A stretch of 64,000 bases of DNA from Alphaproteobacteria bacterium (lineage in GTDB: Bacteria; Pseudomonadota; Alphaproteobacteria; Rhodospirillales; Magnetospirillaceae). Location: NCBI GenBank assembly GCA_021325215.1, contig JAJPHO010000174.1, positions 79,751 to 143,750 on the forward strand. The letters are read 5' to 3'. Shown piece after piece: positions 26,359-33,211 of the stretch; position 1 is the stretch's first letter; each line of letters begins with the position of its first letter. The notes under the pieces were generated by a model. That model saw only the letters and a program-made list of their open reading frames with translations. It was not told the DNA's origin and searched no databases. The position numbers were made by a program, and so were the translations under genes.

Positions 26359-26697
26359 ATGAGCAAGAAAGGCCAGCAATTCCCCCCGCGCCCGCGACTA
26401 AAACTAATGCGCGAGCGCGCCCAGCTTTCGCAAGAAGCTGCGGGTGAAGCAATTGGCGCGCATAGAACCCAAATCGCCAAACTTGAGCGCGGCGAAGGAA
26501 ATCTTACAGACGTACGGATGCGGCAACTTGCAAAAGCTTATGGCTGCGAACCATGGGAATTGTTTGAAGAAGCCCCACTTCTGACGCCAGAGGGCCGCGC
26601 CCTTCTACCTATACTTGAGCGCGGTGACGCCGATCAACTTCCCCAACTTCTTCAGTATGGTCTGGATCTGTTGAAGAAAGAGCGGCATCCGGCATGA
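26359..26697 (+). CDS. CI-like XRE repressor
   Basis: A 112-residue protein from ATG 26359. HTH: RLKLMRERAQLSQEAAGEAIGAHRTQIAKLERGEGNLTDVRMRQLAKAYG, followed by a C-terminal helix region (LLPILERGDADQLPQLLQYG). There is no LexA-type peptidase domain, so induction would not be by RecA-stimulated self-cleavage. It is divergent from the Cro-like gene with operator copies between, the classic switch arrangement. Confidence 0.8.
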   Translation: MSKKGQQFPPRPRLKLMRERAQLSQEAAGEAIGAHRTQIAKLERGEGNLTDVRMRQLAKAYGCEPWELFEEAPLLTPEGRALLPILERGDADQLPQLLQYGLDLLKKERHPA

Positions 26698-26797
26698 GCG
26701 CACGCGCTCGATTTAGGAATGCCCTTTGGCCGGCAGGACTAAGCTCCTGAAAGACCTTCAGGATCTGGAAGATCTGCAGCCGTCTCACCTCATTCAT
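26609..26797 (-). CDS. Small ORF convergent with the CI-like gene
   Basis: A 62-residue frame: MNEVRRLQIFQILKVFQELS, PAGQRAFLNRARALMPDAAL. The first half is a good amphipathic helix. Its 3' 89 bp are antisense to the CI-like gene. No convincing ribosome-binding site or family. It could modulate repressor expression, or be spurious. Confidence 0.35.
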   Translation of the reverse strand: MNEVRRLQIFQILKVFQELSPAGQRAFLNRARALMPDAALSSTDPDHTEEVGEVDRRHRAQV

Positions 26798-27083
26798 GGC
26801 CGCCACTCCCCAATTTGGGGTATGCCGATCACAATGACCATCGTATAACAGCGCCTCTGAGAGGGGCGCCCTGAGAATCGATCTAACATGGGGGTAATCT
26901 TCGAGATTGCGCCTGATGCGCCCCGACCCGCTGGCCAGCGGTAGGGTGGGGCTGTGTGTACAGCAGTGCGGCATTCCCGTGCCGTGGTTCGACGAGCGAG
27001 GAACTCGTCACCCCCACCCGCCACAGGCGAGTAGGAGCGGCGACACCCTGGCACGACTAATGCGCGCTGTCCAGTCCTTGAAT

Positions 27084-27099
27084 TGTGATCGGCATCACG
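27084..27099. promoter_or_regulatory. CRP-like site 1
   Basis: TGTGA-TCGGCA-TCACG, one base from the CRP/FNR-family consensus TGTGA-N6-TCACA. It sits 30 bp from the start of a second, perfect copy. Confidence 0.5.
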
Positions 27100-27113
27100 C
27101 CATTTGCTCGCGC

Positions 27114-27129
27114 TGTGATCTACCTCACA
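27114..27129. promoter_or_regulatory. CRP-like site 2
   Basis: TGTGA-TCTACC-TCACA is a perfect match to the CRP half-site consensus. It lies 46 bp beyond the 3' end of the second XRE gene and could serve an antisense or unannotated transcript. Confidence 0.55.
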
Positions 27130-27174
27130 AGGGGCGAAGACTTCCTCAAATAGTCCCGCCCTTACAGTCCGACG

Positions 27175-27399
27175 CTATGCTTCGCGCGCCTTCGGCCCTC
27201 TTCCAACACCAAAGGCCAGCCATTCCGGAGCTGTGCCTGTTACCTTCGCGATCGCTTCGAAAGTCGCCAACCGCGGTTCATTAACCTCGGTTTCCCAGGC
27301 CGCAACCGTCTGCTGTGACGCATGCAGCAGATCGCCCAGTTCGGCCTGGCTCAATGCCGCCGCGATCCGCGCTGTCGCAATCCTCTTTCCCCAGCTCAT
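27175..27399 (-). CDS. Second XRE-family repressor
   Basis: A 74-residue protein from ATG 27399: MSWGKRIATARIAAALSQAE, LGDLLHASQQTVAAWETEVN, EPRLATFEAIAKVTGTAPEW. A clear XRE HTH (QTVAAWE recognition helix). The upstream 66-codon extension runs through both operators and is rejected. It is divergent from the rightward early operon and probably acts on the twin operators between them. Confidence 0.8.
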   Translation of the reverse strand: MSWGKRIATARIAAALSQAELGDLLHASQQTVAAWETEVNEPRLATFEAIAKVTGTAPEWLAFGVGRGPKAREA

Positions 27400-27503
27400 G
27401 CGACGATTTGACAGCGCCCACCGTTCACTCTCTAACCACGTATCATGGTAATTCCGCGCGATCTTCACATTTGATGACGGGCAACATCGGTTCGCGGCCC
27501 TAA

Positions 27504-27524
27504 ATGTACCAACATTTGGTTCAT
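27504..27524. promoter_or_regulatory. Switch operator copy 2
   Basis: ATGTACCAA, CAT, TTGGTTCAT; the palindrome extends to TAA...TTA on either side. It is one base different from copy 1, 1.24 kb away, and 105 bp from the second XRE start. Confidence 0.85.
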
Positions 27525-27539
27525 TTAGGCGTTGCGCAT

Positions 27540-27560
27540 ATGAACCAACATTTGGTACAT
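27540..27560. promoter_or_regulatory. Switch operator copy 3
   Basis: ATGAACCAA, CAT, TTGGTACAT. It starts 36 bp after copy 2 and lies 58 bp before the first gene of the rightward operon, the expected position for repressing that promoter. Confidence 0.85.
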
Positions 27561-27617
27561 CATGTCTCCGGCGGTCGCAATTAGAGACCCCTGACACACC
27601 GTTGGAGACACGAAACC

Positions 27618-27872
27618 ATGAGTGCCACCATCCACCAATTCCCTCAATTGAGCATAAAAGCTGAGGCCGCGCGCCGCGTCGCGGCCCATTTGATCGTCTC
27701 GGCCGAGGCGATTAAGCCCGATACCGAGGCTGTCCTCGGAGGCTTGATGCAGGCGACCTTCGAGGTCGCCACGAATTCCACCCAGCCCCATATCGGCCGC
27801 AAGACGGTCAATTCCCTGCGCCAGCTCGCCGACCTGATCGAGATGATCGATAAGGCCAAGAGCGTCCACTGA
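27618..27872 (+). CDS. Early rightward operon gene 1, hypothetical
   Basis: An 84-residue mostly helical protein: IKAEAARRVAAHLIVSAEAI, QATFEVATNSTQPHIGRKTV, NSLRQLADLIEMIDKAKSVH. It is under the twin operators at 27504/27540 and overlaps the next gene by 1 bp (TGATG). No family is recognised. Confidence 0.65.
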   Translation: MSATIHQFPQLSIKAEAARRVAAHLIVSAEAIKPDTEAVLGGLMQATFEVATNSTQPHIGRKTVNSLRQLADLIEMIDKAKSVH

Positions 27873-28105
27873 TGCGCTTCGGCTTTCGCAGCGTCACCGC
27901 CGCCTATGGGCGGCTGACCCAGCCCCAGCTCAAGCTGGTGTCGAGACTGTGGAACGGTGAGGACGTCCGCGCCTACTCAGCCGGCGTCCACCACAGAACG
28001 CTCTACGCCCTCTTGGATAAGGGCATCCTCGCCTGCGCGGCCACGACCTGCAAACTCTCTCTAATCCCGCCCGCGAACGCCGTTCGCGCTGCGGAGGGAA
28101 TTTGA
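27872..28105 (+). CDS. Early rightward operon gene 2, winged-helix-like
   Basis: A 77-residue protein: LTQPQLKLVSRLWNGEDVRA, HHRTLYALLDKGILACAATT. The pattern 'helix - RTLYALLDKGIL - strand' is typical of small winged-helix readers found in phages. The GCGAAC palindrome lies in its last codons (28073-28087). The function is unknown. Confidence 0.6.
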   Translation: MRFGFRSVTAAYGRLTQPQLKLVSRLWNGEDVRAYSAGVHHRTLYALLDKGILACAATTCKLSLIPPANAVRAAEGI

Positions 28106-28107
28106 CC

Positions 28108-28512
28108 ATGACCGAAGTTCGTCCTTTCGACCGCATCGTTGCCGCCCTCAAGGAACGCGGCATATCCGAGACCCAAGGTGCCAAGAACGCCGGTCTCAAT
28201 CCCTCGGCAATTCCGAACGCGCGCCGCAACAACGGCAACATGGCGCTCCCGACCATCGAGGCCTTCGCCAAATCCCTCGGCTGTTCCGTGGCTTCCCTGC
28301 TCGGCAGCGAAGCTCAGGCTGCCGAGCAACCGGCCGCCGCGCCGACCGCCTCCCCCCTGTATCGGCTGGTCAAGGACGCTCTCCCGATCGAGAAGCGCCT
28401 GCAGGGCGCCCGCGCCCTTGTCGTCTACTTCGCCACCGACGTCGACCGCGAAGAGTTCGTCGACATCTTCCAGCAGGCCAAGCCGAACTGCCAGACCGTG
28501 AGGGTTCCATGA
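28108..28512 (+). CDS. Early rightward operon gene 3, XRE-like HTH
   Basis: A 134-residue protein from ATG 28108 (GGAGG upstream): MTEVRPFDRIVAALKERGIS, GLNPSAIPNARRNNGNMALP, TIEAFAKSLGCSVASLLGSE. The N-terminal half is an XRE-type HTH; the C-terminal half (ALVVYFATDVDREEFVDIFQ) is a separate small domain. It may be a further regulator of the lytic/lysogenic choice. An upstream TTG at 28102 is less likely. Confidence 0.7.
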   Translation: MTEVRPFDRIVAALKERGISETQGAKNAGLNPSAIPNARRNNGNMALPTIEAFAKSLGCSVASLLGSEAQAAEQPAAAPTASPLYRLVKDALPIEKRLQGARALVVYFATDVDREEFVDIFQQAKPNCQTVRVP

Positions 28513-28757
28513 CCGATACGCCAATCTACCCACATCTACAGGTCCAGGATGATGAACGCGACATCGAGGACGCCGTCGCCCTAATTGGCCCCGACGCTAA
28601 GCCGTCGGGGCGCCTTCGCTTCCTGACAGACATAGTGTCGGGACGTCTTCAGCAGGAATGGCGCGGCGAATATGGGCGTATCTGGCTCGATGTTCCGATG
28701 ATCCAGCTCAAACACACCTTCCAAAACCACACGCACGTCACGGAGACGCTGAAATGA
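28509..28757 (+). CDS. Early rightward operon gene 4, hypothetical
   Basis: An 82-residue protein coupled to both neighbours by ATGA overlaps: DERDIEDAVALIGPDAKPSG, FLTDIVSGRLQQEWRGEYGR, IWLDVPMIQL. No family is recognised. Confidence 0.6.
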   Translation: MTDTPIYPHLQVQDDERDIEDAVALIGPDAKPSGRLRFLTDIVSGRLQQEWRGEYGRIWLDVPMIQLKHTFQNHTHVTETLK

Positions 28758-29053
28758 CGAACGCCGTTCGCGACATCACTCTTCCGCCGGGCGCTGCTGA
28801 GCACCTGCGCGGCATGATCTACTCCCAGGGCCTATCGATCCTCAAGGTTCTGCACTCCTGCCGATCCATCATGGTGGACAGCCCGAGAGGACTGTATGAA
28901 ATCGACAACCCGTTTCAATGGACGCCCATTGACGACATCGCGGAGGTTCTGACCCCACGAGTCCGCCTTGCACCGCCTCACCCCCAGGAACGGCGGCGGC
29001 GAGCCCCCGGTGCGCCCTGCAGTATCCGTTTGGTCGAGGGAGTGTCGGCATGA
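28754..29053 (+). CDS. Early rightward operon gene 5, hypothetical
   Basis: A 99-residue protein from ATG 28754: MTNAVRDITLPPGAAEHLRG, MIYSQGLSILKVLHSCRSIM. A near-copy of the dispersed palindrome overlaps its first codons. Overlaps of 4 bp at both ends. The function is unknown. Confidence 0.6.
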   Translation: MTNAVRDITLPPGAAEHLRGMIYSQGLSILKVLHSCRSIMVDSPRGLYEIDNPFQWTPIDDIAEVLTPRVRLAPPHPQERRRRAPGAPCSIRLVEGVSA

Positions 29054-29490
29054 ATATCGTCTGCAAAGGCTCGCTCCTCCTCGGCACCGCTTGCCAGAGC
29101 TGTGTCAAGTGCCAGGCCGAACGAGGAGATCTGGCCGATCAGAAGGAGCTGATCGCGGTCCTGAAAGACAACCTCGCTCTGTACCAAAGCCGCGACTCCC
29201 ACCACCTCTGGCGCGGAGCGTGCCGTCACCTGTGGATAATGGACCCGGATCACATGACCCCTTGTCCGATCTGCACCGCCAAAAGTGAGAGCCTTCTGAC
29301 GACCGCCGAAACCGACGTCTTGGATATGAGCAGCGAGCTGTGGAATGCGATTGTCCATCTGAGCGATCACCACCCTGCAGATCTCGCTGAGACCGCCCGC
29401 GACATTCACAATATTCAGAACCGAGTGATGGCGCGCGTCGCGCGCCGCAACCTCGCTTGGAAGAGGTCCGTGGATGCCAAAGCCCCCTGA
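29050..29490 (+). CDS. Early rightward operon gene 6, Cys-rich hypothetical
   Basis: A 146-residue protein. Two Cys clusters, CQSCVKCQAER at about 15-25 and CPICTAKSE at about 72-80, suggest one or two zinc sites; HHLWRGACRHLW adds His residues. The C-terminus is helical. It overlaps the excisionase-like gene by 17 bp. The function is unknown. Confidence 0.6.
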   Translation: MNIVCKGSLLLGTACQSCVKCQAERGDLADQKELIAVLKDNLALYQSRDSHHLWRGACRHLWIMDPDHMTPCPICTAKSESLLTTAETDVLDMSSELWNAIVHLSDHHPADLAETARDIHNIQNRVMARVARRNLAWKRSVDAKAP

Positions 29491-29755
29491 CAACTGGCCC
29501 GCCGGCGCGATCCCGCGCTGCCTCGACGTCAGCCAGGCCGCCTTCTATTGCGGCAACCTCTCGGAGACCAAGTTCCGCGACCTGGTCAAGGAAGATGCCA
29601 AAGGACGCCGGCCGATCCTTAAGCCCGTCCCGCTGAGCCCGGGCCGGATGGGATGGCTGCGCGAGCAGCTCGATGAATGGCTTGACCGCCAAGCCGGCCG
29701 GCAGCAGCCTGACGGCAACGCAAGCGATTGGATGGCATCCCTTGGTGAAGATTGA
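29474..29755 (+). CDS. Excisionase-like HTH protein
   Basis: A 93-residue protein: IPRCLDVSQAAFYCGNLSET, KFRDLVKEDAKGRRPILKPV, GWLREQLDEWLDRQAG. This is the AlpA/MerR-like wing of phage excisionases that direct integrase toward excision. It overlaps the integrase start by 11 bp, the usual xis-int arrangement. Confidence 0.75.
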   Translation: MPKPPDNWPAGAIPRCLDVSQAAFYCGNLSETKFRDLVKEDAKGRRPILKPVPLSPGRMGWLREQLDEWLDRQAGRQQPDGNASDWMASLGED

Positions 29756-30794
29756 CCTTCCCTACGCCTGGACGCAGACGGTCAAGGGCCGGAGCTACAC
29801 CTATTATCGCCGCGACGGGCAGCGCATCCCCATAAAAGGGGTGCCTGGCACGCGGGAATGGCTCGATGCCTATTACCGCATCCACGAAAGCTTCGAGGCG
29901 CCTGCAGCACAGGGCACCAAGCCCGGGTCGCTCGGCGCCCTGGTGGAGCACTTCCTGTCGGCGCCGGAGTTCACGAAGCTGGCCAACAAGACCAAGGGCG
30001 ACTACCGGACCCACCTGGACTACCTGAAAAGCAAGCACGGCCAGCTGCCGGTCGCGACGATGCCTCGCGACTTCGTCCTTGGCCTTCGCGACAAGATGGC
30101 GAAGACCCCGCGCAAGGCGGACTACCTGGTAGCGGTGCTGAAGCGCCTCCTCAATTTTGCCATCGACCGCCCCACTACCTACAGGCTCACTCATAACCCG
30201 GCAGCCAAGATCAAGTCGATCGCCTCGACGGAAGGTTGGGCTCCCTGGGAAGAGTGGCAGATCGCCAAATTCCGAGCCCATTGGAAACCGGACACGGTCG
30301 AACGCGTCGCCTTCGAGATGCTGCTTAACCTCGGCCAGCGCGGCGGCGATACCTGCGCTATGGTGCGCAACCAGTATTTCAACGGGTCCGTAGCGGTAAA
30401 GCAGGAGAAGACCCGGGCGCGCGTCTGGGTGCCTGCCTCTGACGAGCTGGCCGACGTTCTCGACGCCTGGCTAGCGAAGCACGACCACATCGCGATTCTA
30501 ACCCTCGACAGCGGCGCGGCGATGAAGATCCACTACTTTCGCAAGATGATGGCCGCCGCGTTCCAGGCGGCCGGCATCGAGGGCGTAGTGATCCATGGTC
30601 TCCGCTACACCGCGGCAACGGTCCTGCACGAGGTCGGCTGTGATTGGGAGACGATCGGCTCGATCACCGGCCACGCGACCGCCCAGATGGTGAAGAAGTA
30701 CACCGAGAAGAAGCGCCGGGCGAAACTGGCGATTGCCCGCCTCAACCGTGCCCGCGGAACGAAGCAAAAACGGTCGAGTGAAAAACCGGACTGA
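29745..30794 (+). CDS. int: Tyrosine-type site-specific integrase
   Basis: A 349-residue protein from the GTG at 29745. Catalytic residues are R199 (LGQRGGDTC), H284 and R287 (HGLRYTAAT), H310 (ITGHAT) and Tyr319 (MVKKYTEKK). An N-terminal arm-binding/SAM-like domain precedes. It lies 50 bp from the tRNA-Lys 3' end, its presumed attB. An ATG at 29673 would give a longer overlap with the excisionase gene. It inserts and, with the excisionase, removes the prophage. Confidence 0.92.
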   Translation: MKIDLPYAWTQTVKGRSYTYYRRDGQRIPIKGVPGTREWLDAYYRIHESFEAPAAQGTKPGSLGALVEHFLSAPEFTKLANKTKGDYRTHLDYLKSKHGQLPVATMPRDFVLGLRDKMAKTPRKADYLVAVLKRLLNFAIDRPTTYRLTHNPAAKIKSIASTEGWAPWEEWQIAKFRAHWKPDTVERVAFEMLLNLGQRGGDTCAMVRNQYFNGSVAVKQEKTRARVWVPASDELADVLDAWLAKHDHIAILTLDSGAAMKIHYFRKMMAAAFQAAGIEGVVIHGLRYTAATVLHEVGCDWETIGSITGHATAQMVKKYTEKKRRAKLAIARLNRARGTKQKRSSEKPD

Positions 30795-30842
30795 GGGGAG
30801 TGAAAAACTCACCAAGGCGTCGGGGCTGAAAGCCGCAGAAAC

Positions 30843-30889
30843 CTTGGTGAGCGCGCCGGGGCTCGAACCCGGGACCTACTGATTAAAAG
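30843..30889. repeat. Prophage attachment site, right copy (within tRNA-Lys)
   Basis: Identical to 6611-6657. It spans the tRNA from the anticodon loop through the 3' CCA, so the integrated prophage leaves the tRNA gene intact. Confidence 0.95.
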
Positions 30890-30920
30890 TCAGTTGCTCT
30901 ACCGACTGAGCTACGCGCTC
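30845..30920 (-). tRNA. tRNA-Lys (UUU)
   Basis: Minus strand: acceptor GAGCGCG pairs with CGCGCTC. The D-arm is followed by anticodon stem CTGA and loop CTTTTAA (anticodon TTT). The T-arm contains GTTCGAGC, and CCA is encoded. Seventy-six nt including CCA. It is the target for both integrated elements. Confidence 0.97.
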
Positions 30921-30969
30921 GCCTTGATCGGCGGGGGCACAACATAGTGTCGACGGTAGCGCAGGTCAA

Positions 30970-31590
30970 TCAATGATTCGGCAGTGGCGGCAACATCGGT
31001 TTCGTCGGGTCCGGCGCGGTCTGGGCGGCGTTCATGGTCATGGCCAGAAAGTCGTAATAGCCGTTGGTGCCGGCCATATCGATCACGCCCTGCTCGCCGA
31101 ATTTGGCGACGGCGCGGGCCCAGGTTTTGTCGTCGACTTTTTTATCGTGATGCAGCTGGGTCGAGAAATCCCAGGCGATCTCTTCCGCTTCGTCCATTCC
31201 TTGCGGACGTTCGCCTCGGGCGATCGCGTCGGTGATGGCTTGCGACAGGCCGGCTTTGACGGCGATCGGCTGATGGATCTGCCATTCCAGCTGCTGCGTC
31301 CATTCGCGCGCGGTGATCAGGATGACGAATTCGTTGATCTTCTGCGGCAAGGCATTGTGATAGCGCAGATAATCGCCCATCGACATGGCCTGCAGCATCA
31401 ATTGCGGGCTGCGCAGCAACGGCACGAAAGGCCCGAAAACGGGCACTTTACGGTCTTCGAGGAAGGTTTTTGAGGCGTCGCGCTGCGCCTCGGTCTGCTG
31501 GGCCGCCGGGATCTCCGGCAGCCGGTCCTGTGCCCAGGCGGCTCCCGATAGCATCAACACCGTAATCGTGCAGAGGGCCGGGAACCGCAT
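30970..31590 (-). CDS. Exported carboxymuconolactone decarboxylase-like protein
   Basis: A 206-residue protein with a signal peptide (1-20, ending AWAQ). The core LRYHNALPQKINEFVILITAREWTQQLEWQIHQPIAVKAGL resembles the CMD/AhpD-like helical fold, but lacks the redox CxxC of AhpD. The substrate is unknown. It lies 5 bp after the periplasmic cyclophilin and probably belongs to the same transcript. Confidence 0.7.
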   Translation of the reverse strand: MRFPALCTITVLMLSGAAWAQDRLPEIPAAQQTEAQRDASKTFLEDRKVPVFGPFVPLLRSPQLMLQAMSMGDYLRYHNALPQKINEFVILITAREWTQQLEWQIHQPIAVKAGLSQAITDAIARGERPQGMDEAEEIAWDFSTQLHHDKKVDDKTWARAVAKFGEQGVIDMAGTNGYYDFLAMTMNAAQTAPDPTKPMLPPLPNH

Positions 31591-31595
31591 GAGAC

Positions 31596-32156
31596 TTACC
31601 CCTTGATGTCGGACGCCATCTTCATCGAGACGATGCGGTCGGGAGCCACGACCACGCCGTCCTTGGCCTCGTCACCCTTCTTGATCTCGTCCACATGCTC
31701 CATGCCTTCGATCACCCGGCCCCAGATGGTGTATTTACCATTGAGCTTGGGCGAATCGGCCAGGCAGATGAAGAACTGGCTGTCGGCGCTGTCGAAACCG
31801 GACGCGCGGGCCATCGCCACCGTGCCGCGGACGAACGGATCGGCCGAGAATTCGGCCTGCAGCTTGAAGCCCGAGCCGCCCTGCCCCGACCCGGTCGGAT
31901 CGCCTCCCTGGGCCATGAAGCCGTCGATGACGCGGTGCCACGGCGTGCCGTCATAAAAGCCCTGGCGCACCAGCTGCTTGACGCGGAACACTGTGTGCGG
32001 CGCCAGGTCCGGGCGCATGGCGATCACCACGCGGCCGGTCTTCAGCGTCAGCACGATGGTGTTCTCGGGGTCGGTGATCGGCTCGGCTTTCGCCAGAGTG
32101 GCGGACAGGCCGATGAACAGCGCGACCAGACAGGACAGAAGGCGCATGGGTTTCAC
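31596..32156 (-). CDS. Periplasmic peptidylprolyl isomerase (cyclophilin)
   Basis: A 186-residue protein with a signal peptide (LLSCLVALFIGLSATLAKAE) and a cyclophilin domain: GFYDGTPWHRVIDGFMAQGG, FKLQAEFS, MARASGFDSADSQFFICLAD. Conserved catalytic Arg (HRVI) and Phe/Gln positions are present. The GTG at 32156 is favoured by AAGGA upstream; an ATG at 32147 is also possible. It assists folding in the periplasm and is a duplicate of the cytoplasmic enzyme next to it. Confidence 0.85.
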   Translation of the reverse strand: MKPMRLLSCLVALFIGLSATLAKAEPITDPENTIVLTLKTGRVVIAMRPDLAPHTVFRVKQLVRQGFYDGTPWHRVIDGFMAQGGDPTGSGQGGSGFKLQAEFSADPFVRGTVAMARASGFDSADSQFFICLADSPKLNGKYTIWGRVIEGMEHVDEIKKGDEAKDGVVVAPDRIVSMKMASDIKG

Positions 32157-32157
32157 A

Positions 32158-32664
32158 TCATTCCTTGGCGTCGGCGGCGACCTGCATGCGGACGATCGAG
32201 TCCGGGTCCTTCACGGTGCCGTTGGCGAAGGAGCTGCCTTTTTTGATGTTGTCGACGAAATCCATGCCTTCGACGACCTCGCCCCAAATGGTGTATTGAC
32301 CATCCAGGCTGCGCGCCTCGTCGAACATGATGAAGAACTGGCTGTCAGCGCTGTTCGGGCTCTGGCTGCGGGCCATCGAGCAGGTGCCGCGCACATGCTT
32401 GGCGACGCTCGGATGCGAGAATTCCTGCTCGAGCTTCTTGCCCGAACCGCCCATGCCCGACCCGGTCGGATCGCCGCCCTGAGCCATGAAACCCTCGATC
32501 ACGCGGTGGAACACCACGCCATCATAGAACCCTTCGCGGGCCAGTTCCTTGATCCGCGCCACATGATTGGGCGCGAGATCGGGAAGCAGCTTGATCACTA
32601 CGCGCCCGTCCTTGAGATCCAGATAGAGGGTGTTCTCCAGATCCAACTCGGTCTTGTCACTCAT
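32158..32664 (-). CDS. Cytoplasmic peptidylprolyl isomerase (cyclophilin)
   Basis: A 168-residue protein without a signal peptide. GFYDGVVFHRVIEGFMAQGG, LEQEFSH and MARSQSPNSADSQFFIMFDE are the cyclophilin blocks. It is close to the 31596 protein, differing mainly by the exported N-terminus. The start overlaps the coaD stop (ATGA). This position after coaD is conserved in many alphaproteobacteria. Confidence 0.92.
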   Translation of the reverse strand: MSDKTELDLENTLYLDLKDGRVVIKLLPDLAPNHVARIKELAREGFYDGVVFHRVIEGFMAQGGDPTGSGMGGSGKKLEQEFSHPSVAKHVRGTCSMARSQSPNSADSQFFIMFDEARSLDGQYTIWGEVVEGMDFVDNIKKGSSFANGTVKDPDSIVRMQVAADAKE

Positions 32665-33191
32665 AATTCAAACTCCCTCTCCGCTTTCTCGGCAGCCCAG
32701 CGATCGAACAGCCTTTCCTGCACCAATGGTGAGACAAAGGATGAGATATCGCCCCCTAACCGGCCGATTTCCTTAACAAATCTAGATGAAATAAACTGAC
32801 AGCGCTCGGACGCCATCAGGAACACGGTCTCAACGTCAGGATTGATCCGGCTGTTCATGCCGGCCATCTGGAATTCATATTCGAAATCGGAGACGGCGCG
32901 AAGCCCGCGAATGATGACGCCCGCCCCGCACGACACCGCGAAATTCATCAGCAGCGTGTCGAAGGGCTGAACCTCGATCGCGACGCCGGCGCTGGTCTTC
33001 CAGCCACCGATGTCGTCGCGCACCAGGGCGACCCGCTCATCCACCGAGAACATCGGCCCCTTGCCCGCATTGCTGGCCACGGCGACGATCAGCCGGTCGA
33101 CGATGCGGGCGGCGCGCTGGATGATGTCCTGGTGCCCATAGGTGATGGGATCGAAGGTGCCAGGATAAATCCCGATACGCGGCTGCCCCAT
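32661..33191 (-). CDS. coaD: Phosphopantetheine adenylyltransferase
   Basis: A 176-residue enzyme of coenzyme A synthesis. IGIYPGTFDPITYGHQDIIQ carries the nucleotidyltransferase T/HxGH motif; IIRGLRAVSDFEYEFQMA and QFISSRFVKEIGRLGG are the CoaD signatures. The ATG at 33191 is preferred over 33206, which is too close to gyrA. Confidence 0.95.
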   Translation of the reverse strand: MGQPRIGIYPGTFDPITYGHQDIIQRAARIVDRLIVAVASNAGKGPMFSVDERVALVRDDIGGWKTSAGVAIEVQPFDTLLMNFAVSCGAGVIIRGLRAVSDFEYEFQMAGMNSRINPDVETVFLMASERCQFISSRFVKEIGRLGGDISSFVSPLVQERLFDRWAAEKAEREFEL

Positions 33192-33211
33192 TATCAGGTC
33201 CCCCAAACGGC

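Larger units (their letters stand above)
26798..27174. other. Non-coding stretch within the switch region
   Basis: I see no convincing gene in these 377 bp. The main structure is the pair of CRP-like palindromes at 27084 and 27114. Confidence 0.5.
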
